Shown here: positions 33,855 through 44,400 of the stretch, in pieces
Numbering within the stretch: position 1 is the stretch's first letter
Layout of the letters: each line of letters opens with the position of its first letter
DNA from: Plantago major
Taxonomy: Eukaryota > Streptophyta > Magnoliopsida > Lamiales > Plantaginaceae
DNA: 64,000 bases
NCBI GenBank assembly: GCA_026545765.1
Contig: CM048842.1
Location: 46,943,431-47,007,430, forward strand
Reading direction: 5' to 3'
The notes under the pieces: model-generated
The model's database searches: none
What the model was told of the DNA's origin: nothing
The model's input: only the letters and a program-made list of their open reading frames with translations
Translations under genes and position numbers: made by a program

Positions 33855-33912
33855 CACTTTTCTTCTTCAGATGAGACATATATATATATGTCTCATGTGA
33901 AGAAGAAAAGTG
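33855..33912. repeat. 58-bp near-perfect palindrome
   Basis: Outer arms CACTTTTCTTCTTCA and TGAAGAAGAAAAGTG pair, then a single unpaired G on each side, then ATGAGACATATATA pairs with its complement. RNA from either strand would form a stem of about 28 bp with almost no loop. Confidence 0.85.
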
Positions 33913-34694
33913 ATATATATATATATATCCACTCTTCATAAAGCCCAAATATATTGTACACACATGCTATACCTTAATTTCATGACATGATTGATGAGAC
34001 AATAGGTTAAGGACAACAACATTGTGAATATTGAGGATTGCGCATAGAGTCTCATATCATACTCATATTGGACTCGCAATCTATATATACCACATATATG
34101 TTTTAATCCGACGTGAAGATGTGTTTTGCAATATTATCTGAACTACTACATGAGGAATTTATGATCAGCTGATATGTTGTCATTACCACTACATGTTAAT
34201 GGCTGACTTCCATCGATGAGTGACAATTTGACCTAATCTAGTTATAACTCGCGAACATGACTTGGAATATACATGTATTGAGTAGTATGACATAGATTGG
34301 TAGGTCTACTCTCAAGTATGAAGAAAGGTGAAGAAATGAGTGCCGCAGACAAAAATTACAACCCAAACAAATGAATGAGTGTCAGTATGTAGCTAATTGT
34401 TTGAAAATTTAGTTACCAGTGTTAATATTGGATTTTCAAGGATTTTCAAGTAAAAGAGAGTAGATGAATTGGAAGTGTGAACTTGGACACAAGCCCAAGA
34501 TTTTGCCAGCCTTCAAACTAAAACCTAGGCCTATCCTGGGCAGAATATGGGCTTGGGCATATAGTGCCCAAGAGCCAGGTTTGGGCCTTTACAAACTCGA
34601 CTCAATACCACTCGTTTCGTGACACTTTACGCAAACCTTACAATTGTAGGGACGGATTCGGGTCGGTACCCTTTTGGAATCAATAATTCAAAAA

Positions 34695-34815
34695 ACGACG
34701 CTGTATCATTTGCACTCTATGATACAGCGAAAAACTGTATATCGTGACACTAAATGTACAGTTTTAGGTGTGAAAACTGTACATTTGCACTCTGATACAT
34801 CGTTTTTCTTTGATA
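34695..34815. repeat. Foldback element with nested inverted repeats
   Basis: GCTGTATCA (34700-34708) pairs with TGATACAGC just downstream. AAATGTACAGTTTT (34752-34765) pairs perfectly with AAAACTGTACATTT (34773-34786). TTTGCACTCT recurs on both sides, and the outer ends AAAAACGA and TCGTTTTT are inverted. It looks like a small MITE-like foldback. Confidence 0.7.
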
Positions 34816-35222
34816 GGTTTTTATTTGAAATTTGACTCCCAACTTGATTGCTGACAAGAATTTTCCCACATTTGTAACTCATAGCTTTTCTAATTATAAA
34901 AATTCATTGTATGGTACAAACTAAATTACAATTATTCAATCAAACACAATATTACACGATCTTAAAACAAAAACATAACAAACCATGTACAACATACACA
35001 ACATTATGTTTAATTATAACTCCAAAGTCCAAACACACTAGCAAAGACAAGAATAAACAGATCCATGATTGCTCTTATGCTATAGGCAGAAGCATGTACA
35101 CCAATTATACACAACACAGAGCTCCAAAGTCCACTACTCTCACCTTTAAGGCTCTAACATAGAACTTACCATGACTGAGATCTACTTATTCAAACTCTTG
35201 CGAACTTACACTATAAGAACGT

Positions 35223-35450
35223 TCAATTATGGGTCGGATTCAGATTGCTGGGAGGCTTCCTCCTTAGGCTCTGATCCACAGCTTTCTTGGGCTGGCTCTT
35301 GGCTGATCTATTGAGAAATGTTGACGAAGAAGTTCCAGACAACAATTTTCTTAGCATGAGAGCATTAACCATAGCTTCATCTTGACAAAATAAACAAGAA
35401 ATGATGAAAAGAGTCAAGATAACAAGTAAGGATTTGTGCTTGATATTCAT
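35223..35450 (-). CDS. CLE-like secreted signal peptide precursor (75 aa)
   Basis: Small single-exon gene on the minus strand, ATG 35448-35450, TGA 35223-35225. Residues 1 to about 23 form a signal peptide (basic start, then LLVILTLFIISCLFC). A variable middle follows, and the protein ends exactly in the dodecapeptide RKPPSNLNPTHN after a basic LR pair. This fits the CLE motif (R-x-x-P-S-G-P-N-P-x-H-N) at R1, P4, S5, N8, P9, H11 and N12. The usual G6 and P7 are N and L, so hydroxyproline modification at position 7 would be impossible. CLE peptides are cleaved, secreted and sensed by receptor kinases of the CLAVATA1 type. A relation to IDA-like peptides (PPSxxxxxHN ending) is the alternative. 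It is the only intact host-type gene seen. An LTR starts 104 bp upstream. Confidence 0.65.
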   Translation of the reverse strand: MNIKHKSLLVILTLFIISCLFCQDEAMVNALMLRKLLSGTSSSTFLNRSAKSQPKKAVDQSLRRKPPSNLNPTHN

Positions 35451-35520
35451 GGCTGATGAGACGATAATTTAGAATCTCATTGGGTCCTTTTTAGCGGTCT
35501 TTGTTAGTCTTTGTTTATGG

Positions 35521-35528
35521 TTTTATAG
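35521..35528 (-). promoter_or_regulatory. Putative TATA box of the CLE-like gene
   Basis: On the minus strand CTATAAAA lies about 70 bp before the ATG, the expected place for a core promoter with a short leader. The LTR of element D begins 25 bp further upstream, so more distal promoter sequence has been displaced. Confidence 0.5.
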
Positions 35529-35553
35529 TGTCTTTGTGCGTTTTTATGCTTTG

Positions 35554-37181
35554 TGTTGGTCCAGATAACGGCAAAGTAAAAGACTAGAGGAGGGGTGAAT
35601 AGTCTTTTAAAACTTTTGTCGATAAACACAATTTCTCAGATACCTGTGAGGATAACTGATACTTAGATTCAGAGCGCGGAAGAATTTAAGATAGATAAGT
35701 GCAGAAACAATACGTGTGTGTTGCTGAAATATAAGTACAGAAAAGTAAATAACACAGCAAGTATAGTGGTATCTGGAGGTGGCGTAATCCTCCAACTAAT
35801 CCACTTCGGTCTTCCAAAGACCTAGAATTCACTAGAATAGATAATTGAGGTCACCTTACAAAAATCCTATTCTAAGATTCCTAAACAAATGGTTCCCAAC
35901 CAAATGTTCCCCCTGAGTTGTTCCCCGACTTTCTCAGCCAAGTACTTCCTGTACTCAGAAACCTTTTTGAGCTATTCCTAGCTTCCCAAGCTAAGTACTT
36001 CCTGTGCTCAATAACCTTGGAGTTATTCCTTAGTTTCTCAAACTAAGTACTGCATGTACTCCACGCCAGTTATGGTGTTGGTTTTGGTTTCATTGTCAGG
36101 TGAGCCTCTTTAATAACTTTTCAGTTAATCAGATAGCTCTATGAATCAAATATACTTAATACACTTTTCAATGTATGGTATCTTGTTCTTTTACTAACCC
36201 AAGTCTTAGATAAATTTTCAAGAGAATGAATCTCAGATACTTGATCTTTCGATTCAACTCTTTCACAGATAGCAGTGCTTGTTTAGGATCAGGACACTTA
36301 GAACTTTAGTGCTACTTAAGATCAAGAGCTTTGGTCGCAACAGTAAGCTTGAGGATAAGTAGTTTGCTTTGAGAGAGTAAGATATTCAGCGTGTCTAAGG
36401 TGTTCAAGGTGTCTTCTCAAGCAGTCTAAGTGTTGATATTTATAGATGAATTTGAGTGCCGTTTGAATAGTATCCGTTAGGCTTAAATCAAATTCAAACT
36501 ATTGATATATGTGTATAGTACTGTAGCGGATTTGTCTTCTTACCGTTACTTTTGTTCAGACATCTTTGTCCGTGCATTTAATGCATTGTACTATACTTTT
36601 GTCCTGTAGTGTCAACGGAACTATGCTTTGTATCAGAGACTAACTTAATCAGTTCTCTCTGAGTTTTTGCACGTCCTTATCTTCAACTTCAGATACCACT
36701 TTTATTGAAACAACTTTGTTTGCAATATATATTTCTGTTTCAGAAATGTGGTTTAAGCTCAAGATATCTGAGTGTAGATATCTGTGGACACTTTCCTTGT
36801 TTTTCAGATGGACCTTTTGATTTCTCAGATATCTCTTGTGACACAGTTTGTTTAAACCATTCGTGTCTTCTAGATATCTGGCCAAGGTATCTGTAAAACT
36901 ATTTCAGTAATCTTGTGCAGTCTTCAAATCTTCAATTGCATTGAACTTGTTCTACTGGATGTCTTCTTCTTGGTCTTCTCTTCATAAAATAAAAATTACA
37001 TTTTGAGACCTAACATCCTATACAAGATTAGCTAGACTAACATACTAAGTGGGTTTCCTCTTTTACAATGTTCAAGTGAACCAAGGGTACTAATCACCTT
37101 TCTGAACTAAGATAAGTCATCATGTTGCTGATCAAAATATAAACAGATATTCCTAGCAAATTTCTAACAAAATATCTAACA
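35554..37181 (-). repeat. 3' LTR of element D
   Basis: 1628 bp, shorter than its sisters because some of the ~50-bp tandem repeats are missing and the outer TGTTAGG unit is lost (element-sense start TGTTAGATATTTTG). The terminal G run is interrupted. The TATA box (reverse of GATATTTATAG, near 36435-36446) points leftward toward the CLE-like gene. Confidence 0.9.
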
Positions 37182-37574
37182 AATTTCCCCCATTTTGATC
37201 AGTCAACGATGACTATCTATCCTATTACAAATCTGGATGAGTGAACAGTCCATCACTTAATCATTTCTTATGATCTTTCAAATTCATTCAATTAAGTGGA
37301 GAAAGTAAACATCAACCAAATCACAAGGTATGATCTTTGCTGACAAGTTATCTTTTATAGAATAATATCTGAGAGTAAGTTCATCAGATAAGTTACAATT
37401 GAAGATCACAGATAACTTTAGTACATGAAACAAATTTTTGTTCAATCAGCAAAAATACAGCAAAAACTACATAGTGAGTTAGGACAACAGGAGTAACCAA
37501 GCTCCAAGTAAACATCCTAATGGACTAGTCTTCAAGTCTTCAAATCTTCAAGTCTTCAACAGTATTTCTATGGA
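37182..37574 (-). other. Polypurine tract and aORF 3' region of D
   Basis: Minus-strand AAAATGGGGGAAATTT next to the LTR replaces the AAAAAGGGGGAAA of other copies (one base changed). The rest is the AT-rich aORF 3' region; no gene seen. Confidence 0.8.
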
Positions 37575-39256
37575 TCAGTCTGCAAATTTCCTATCTCCAA
37601 ACCTTTTGATGTCGTCAGAATAATCGTAGAGAAGTGTTCTGACGAGCATCTCAGTGTCTCTGGCAAATCCACAGACTTCTTTGTAGGTTTTGGTAGGATT
37701 TTTCTTGACAAAATGCTTGACCCACAGATACTTTCCCCACTTCCAGGCATGCTCTATTCTGATATCTGATAGCTTGAAATATTCGTAAATAATCTTCAGA
37801 TATCTGATGTCACCCCTGTATTGATCTTCAGTTAGATAGAATGACTCATAGGGTTCCACAGCAAGTCTTGCTCTTGTGCCTGTTCCTGTGATATTCAGAA
37901 TTCTGTGCACATCATCTGGCTTTCCATATGGACATTCATCAAAGAGGTCATTTCTCATGGCTTCAATTCTCTTGATAACTTCAAAGTCCAACCAGGCTTT
38001 AATATGATTGGTGTTGATCAAGATTGGCTTATCTTTTCTCCATGCCATAAGTTGTTTGTGGATTGGATCTGGAAATCTTGAATTTACTAGTAGATGCTTA
38101 AGTTCCAGAATCCAATAGCCATTTTTTTGATTGATGCACCTGTAGACAGAGGAATCATTGTCATTCTTCATATACTCAATTTTGGCTTCTTCTGGCCTGA
38201 GTGGAAGTTGACTTTGTCTTTGCTCAGCTCTCAGTCTGTTCCTTCTCTGTCTTGAATTCTCTTTGGGGTTGTTGCTTGAAGAACCACCACCCTGGATAGA
38301 CTTAGTATTTCCAGAGGGTGTTTTAGCTGCTAGGGGCTTTGCAGCTATGGGCTCAGTTAGGCTTTCAATTTTCCTTTTTCTGTGAAGAGGAGCTTCATCT
38401 TCATCAGTCTCTTCATCATCATCAAGATTAAATCTTGTGAGAGTTTTACAGCCTTCTTCATTGCCCAGGGACTTGATTGACCTTCTTCTTCAGAAGAAGA
38501 TACATCAATCCCTTTAACTTGTCTTCTCCTTGGAGCCTTGGTACTCCTTGGAGATTTCTGTGCCATGACCCTTGTTACCATTGCAGTTCTTTCAGTAGGT
38601 TTCTGGGAAGCAGCTACTATTTGCAAAGCAGCTTGACTTGAGGATGGCTCTTTTATTCTGAGTGGTGGCTGGGAAGTTTTCTTGTTTCCTCTTCCTCTTT
38701 GAGCAGCACTAGCTCCAGATTACTTCTTGTTTGCTTCTCCTTCTTCCCATTCCCCCTGTCTTTAAGGTCCAGATTTGTACAATCTTTCCCCCTTAGTCAT
38801 TGTTGGCTGACTAAGTCTCATAAAGGAATCTGAGAGAGACTCAAAATGTCCTTGTAAGAAATTATAGGCAGTGACCAACTTCTGAAGTTCGGCTTTGAGC
38901 TCCTGATTTTGCTTGATAAGTCCATTTTCCTTATCAGTGAGCTCTGCCAATGGGCCTAATATGGCATCTGCTTTTCCAGCAGTGTAACTTGCTTCTTGAA
39001 AAGCTTTTTCGGCTAAAGACGCATCATCGTCCCTTATCATTCCCAGATCTTTCTGAGCAATGACTATGCTTGTTGTTCTCTGAGTGATGAGCTCAGTGAA
39101 TTTCTTCATTTCAGAGGGGACGAAGGCAATTACTTCCTTATTCTGTGAAGACAACTCCTTTTTAAGATGTGTCAGTACTTGACATCTATTCATGTATTCA
39201 TGGGAGTGGACATTTGGCAGTTTGCTGAAAATTGCTGGAGCAATCAACTTCCTTTT
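37575..39256 (-). pseudogene. aORF of D, C-terminal half
   Basis: Minus-strand remainder of the last aORF exon, ending at TGA 37575-37577. The conserved C-terminal domain (VYRCINQKNGYWILELKHLL ... RDTEMLVRTLLYDYSDDIKRFGDRKFAD) is open over about 198 codons. Upstream the frame is broken by indels near 38460 and 38760 and a stop near 38721. The segment ends at the CTTTT target site of E and resumes at 55693. Confidence 0.82.
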
Positions 39257-41068
39257 TGTTGGTCCAGATAACGGCAAAGTAAAAGACTGGGGGGGGGGGG
39301 GGTGAATAGTCTTTTAAAACTTATGTCGATAAACAATATTTCTCAGATATCTGTGAGGATATCTGGTACTTAGATTCAGAGCGCGGAAGACTTAAGATAG
39401 ATAAGTGCAGAAACAGTTAAAATGTGTGTGTGTGTTGCTGAAATGTAAATACAGAAATGTAAAGAACACAGCAAGTATAGTGGTATCTGGAGGTGGCGTA
39501 ATCCTCCAACTAATCCACTTAGGTCTTTCAGAGACCTAGAATTCACTAGAATAGATTTTTGAGTTCACCTTACAAAGATCCTATTCTAAGATTTCTTAAC
39601 AAATGGTTCCCAACCAAATGTTCCCCCTGAGTTGTTCCCCGGCTTCTTCAGCCAAGTACTTCCTATACTGTAAACCTTTTGAGTTATTCCCTAGTTTTCC
39701 AAATCAAGTACTTCCTATACTCCGGTAACCTTGGAGTTATTCCTTGATCTTTCAAACTAAGTACTTCCTATACTCAATAACCTTGAGTTATTCCTAGTTT
39801 CCCAAGTCAAGTACTTCCTCTACTCGGTAACCTTGGAGTTATTCACGACTTTTCAAACTAAGTACTTCGTACTCCACGCCGATTATGGTGTTGGTTTGGT
39901 TTGAGTTTGTCGATGAGCTTCTTATATTAACTTTTCGCTTAATCGATAGCTCTGTGAATCAAGTATACTTAATACACTTTTCAATGTCTGGTATCTTGTT
40001 CTTTTACTGACCCAAGTCTTATGATAACTGTTCAAGAGAATGAATCTCAGATACCTTGATCTTTCGATTCAACTCCTTCACAGATAGCTATACTTGTTTA
40101 GGATCAGGACACTTAGAACTTTAGTGCTACTTAAGATCAAAAGCTATAGTCGCAACAGTTAGCTTAAGAACAAGTAGTTTGCTTTGAGAGAGTAAGATAT
40201 TCAGAGAGCGTTTCAGCGTCTGAGATTCAAGGTTCTGTGTTGTGTCTAAGGTTCTGTGTGTGTTCTCAAGCAGTCTAAGTGTTGATATTTATAGATGAAT
40301 TTGAATGCCGTTGAATTGTATCCGTTAGGCTCAAAATCAAATTCAATCTATTGATATATGTGTATAGTACTGTAGCAGGTTTGTCTTCTTCTTCAGAAGC
40401 TACCGTTGCTTTTGATCAGACATCTCTGTCCGTGCATTAAATGCATTGTACTATACTTTTGTCCTGTAGTGCCAACGGAACTATGCATTGTTTCAGAGAT
40501 GTTCATATCAACAGATATCTCTGAGTCTTCGCACGTTCTTATCTTCAATCTTCAAATACCACTTGAATTGAAACAACTTTGTTTGCAATCTGTATTTCTC
40601 TTTTCAGAGATGTGATATATAAAGTTCAAGGTATCTGTAAGAAGATATCTGTGGACACTTTCCTTGTTTTCCAGATAGATCCTTTGATTCTCAGATATCT
40701 CTTGTGACATAGTTTGGTCGCAACTATTTATGTCTTCAGATATCTGGGCAAGGTATCTGTAAAACTGTTTCAGTCTGTGCAGTCTTGAATTCTTCAATGT
40801 TGAACAACTTCTGCTGTGACGTCTTCTTCTTGGTCTTCTCTTCTTAAAATAAAAATTACATTCAGAGACCTAACATCCTATACAAGATTAACTAAACTAA
40901 CATACTAAGTGGGTTTCCTCTTTTACAATGTTCAAATGAACCAAGAGTACTAGTCACCTTTCTGAGACTAAGATAGGTCATCATGTTGCTGAATCAAAAC
41001 CAAAAGGGTATTTCTAATAAAATATCTAACATATTTCCTAACAAATTTTCCTTACAATTTTCCTAACA
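39257..41068 (-). repeat. 3' LTR of element E
   Basis: 1812 bp. Its element-sense start has five TGTTAG-like units where B has three. The terminal run is 14 G on the plus strand. Confidence 0.93.
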
Positions 41069-41459
41069 AATTTCCCCCTTTTTGATCAGTCAATGATGAC
41101 TATCTGTCCTATTACAAATCTGGATGAGTGAACAATCCATCACTTAATCATTTCTTATGATCTTTCAATTCAATCAATTAAGTGAAGAAAAGTAAACATC
41201 AACCAAATCACAAGGTGTGATCTTTGCTGACAAGTTATCTTTTATAGAATCATATCTGAGAGTAAGTTCATCAGATAAGTTACATTTGAAGATCACAGAT
41301 AATTTTGATACATAAAACAGTTTAGCTCAGACAGCAATATACAACAAAAATTACATAGTGAACTAGGACAACAGGAGTAACCAAGCTCCAAGTGAACATC
41401 CTAATAAACTAGTCTTCAAGTCTTCTTTTCTTCAAATCTTCAGCAGTAGTTTCTGTGGA
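41069..41459 (-). other. Polypurine tract and aORF 3' region of E
   Basis: Minus-strand AAAAAGGGGGAAA at 41071-41083 adjoins the LTR. The remainder matches the aORF 3' region of B; no gene seen. Confidence 0.82.
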
Positions 41460-44400
41460 TCAGTCTGCAAACTTCCTATCTCCAAACCTTTTGATTTCAT
41501 CAGAATAATCATAGAGAAGAGTTCTGACGAGCATCTCTGTGTCTCTGGCAAATCCACAGACTTCTTTATAGGTTTTGGTAGGATTCTTCTTGACAAAGTG
41601 TTTGACCCACATATACTTTGCCCACTTCCAGGCATGCTCTATTCTGATATCTGAGAGTTTGAAGTAATCGTAGATAATCTTCAGATATCTGATGTCACCC
41701 TTGTATTCATCTTCTGTCAGATAGAACGACTCATAGGGCTCCACAGCGAGTCTTGCTCTTGTGCTTGTTCCAGTAATGTTCAGAATTCTGTGCACATCAT
41801 CTGGCTTTCCATATGGACATTCATCAGAGAGGTCCTTCTTCATGGCTTCAGTTCTCTTGACAACTTCAAAGTCCAACCAGGCTTTAATGTGATTGGTGTT
41901 GATCAAGGTAGGTTTGTCTTTTCTCCATGCCATGAGCTGTCTATGGATGGGTTCTGGAAATCTTGAATTTACCAATAGATGCTTAAGTTCCAGAATCCAA
42001 TAGCCATTCTTCTGATTGATGCACCTATAGACAGAGGAACTATTGTCATACTTCACATACTCAATTTTGGCTTCTTCTGGCCTGAGTGGAAGTTGACTTT
42101 GTCTTTGCTCAGCTCTCAGTCTGTTCCTTTCCTGTCTTGAATTCTCTCTGGGGTTTTTGTTTGAAGAATCACCTCTCTGGATAGACTTGGTATTTCCAGA
42201 GGGTGTTATAGCTGCTAGTGGCTTTGCAGCTATGGGCTCAGTTAGGCTTTCTATTTTTCTCTTTTTGTGATGAGGAGCTTCATCTTCATCAGATTCCTCA
42301 TCGTCATCAAGATTGTATCTTGTGAGAGATTTGCAGCCTTCTTCATTGCCCTGGGATTTGATTTGTTCATCTTCTTCTTCAGAAGAGATATCAACCCCTT
42401 TGACTTGTCTTCTCCTTGGAGCCTTGGTACTCCTTGGAGGTTTCTGTGCCATTGCCCTTGTTATCATTGTAGTAACTTCAGCAGGTTTCTGGGAAGCAGC
42501 TTGACTGGAGGAGGGTTCATTAATTCTGAGTGGTGGCTGGGAAGGTTTCTTGTTTCCTCTTCCTTTCTGAGCAGCACCAGCTCCAGATTTCTTCTTGTCT
42601 GTATCAACTCCTTCTTCCCATTCCCCCTGACTTCGAGGTCCAGATTTGTACAACCTTTCCCCCTTAGTCATTGTTGGCTGACTCAGTCTCATAAAGGAAT
42701 CTGAGAGAGAGTCAAAATGCCCTTGCAAATAGTTGTAGGCAGTGACCAACTTCTGAAGTTCGGCTTTGAGCTCCTGATTTTGTTTGATAAGTCCATTGTC
42801 CTTATCAGTGAGCTCTGCCAGTGGGCCTAGGATGGCATCTGCTTTTCCAGCAGTGTAACTTGCCTCTTGGAAAGATTTTTCAGCTAAAGATGCATCGTCG
42901 TCCCTTATCATTCCCAGATCTTTATGAGCAATGACTATGCTTGTGGTTCTCTGAGTGATGAGCTCAGTGAACTTTTTCAGTTCAAAAGGGACGGAGGCGG
43001 TTACTTCCTTGTTTTGTGAAGACAACTCCTTTTTCAGATGAGCCAGAACTTGGTACCTGTTCATGTACTCATGGGAGTGGACGTTTGGCAGTTTGCTGAA
43101 AATTGCAGGTGCAATCAGCTTCCTTTTTAAGTGTGACACCGTCAGATGTTCATTGCCGTGTTTTGCCAACGTCTTGTCTTCTTCATCATCTGAGTCAACG
43201 GCCCAGTGATCTTCATCCTCTTGGACATTTTCATCAATCGTATCAAGTCCAGCAACCATCTCAGAGACTGGTTTCTTCCCTTTCTGGGAGGAGGATGGTA
43301 CATCTTTTGAAAATGATGCAGCCTTAGCATCATGCTTGTTCTCAGATACTTCTTCAGTATCTAGTTCCTTGTGTAGAGCATTTACATCATCTTGTAGCTC
43401 TTTGACCTCAGAGTAAGCAATCATTTCTTGCAGATATTGATCTTGGAGTTGATCTAGCTTGTCTCTGGATCTAGCTATCTGATCTTCCAGTTGAAGATGG
43501 AGCTGTTGTTCTTATTCCAACAGTTGTCTGAGTTGAGTGGATCTGGATTGAGTATTCAGCATCTTCTGTGCAATATCCTCAGAAACCTCAACTACTTGTG
43601 CAGTAGAAACTTGTTGTTGTGGAGAAGATGGATGTTTCGACGTTTGAGGAGATGGAGGCGGAGATCTCTGGGATTTCTTCTCAGTTTGCTTTTCAGCAGA
43701 TGAGGTATGCTTTTTGTGTGAGATTACTTCGGTCCCTGGAGCAGGGGCATCATCATCATCCTTTTTGTCTTTGTCATCCTTATGTTGATGGTCAAAGGGA
43801 GGTTCAAAGTCATTTTCGTTTATCTCTTCCTCCTCATCATCCTCAGATACAAGATTAATCACTTCCGGGATAGTGATCTTCTGCCCATTAACTTCTTCTT
43901 GTTCAGAAGGTATGAATTGCAGAGTCTGGGGCAGGACTGGCTTGAATGCCATCTGTAATCTTGTCTGACCATCTGCCTGCTCAAAGGCTTGTAGCAAACT
44001 GTGCGCCACTTCTCTGGAAAAGTCCTTGTGTAATAACGTCGCAACTGTGTGCTGTTCTGTAGAGAACATTGCTTGGACATAAGTTTCCAGGTCAAGAGCT
44101 CGTGCTCGTTTGCTTGGTTGATCAGTGATTCTCAATATTTCAGAGAGATCGGAGCACCTTAACCTCTGCCATTTTTTGAAGCATTGAATATGCTTTGGCA
44201 GGGTGTGAGTCTTGAAGAAGGGAAGTAGGTCCCTTTTATCATCATCGGGAACCTGCTTTGCACCTGTTTGAGCCTGAAAGAAAGAGTTTTGAGTAAGTTT
44301 CAAAACTTGTATAGATATCTGAGTTGAAGTGTGGTTTAGTTTCTGTGTTACCTGAGTAAAAACTTCAGGCTCAGATACTTGGACCACTGAGACAATTGGT

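Larger units (their letters stand above)
33612..35222. other. Intergenic stretch; palindromes, no convincing gene
   Basis: AT-rich sequence outside the named elements. A minus-strand frame at 33658-33963 (about 100 codons) has a protein-like C-terminal half with an LPFMGKDFAYILRLLYEKG motif. It begins inside a palindrome and I do not recognise it; it may be a relic of a host gene. Two foldbacks are listed separately. Nothing else was seen. Confidence 0.5.

Noticed and set aside
33658..33963. Minus-strand frame of 101 codons as a gene
   Set aside because: The C-terminal half looks protein-like, but the first part runs through a palindrome and AT repeats, and I could not assign a family. It is mentioned only as a possible relic.
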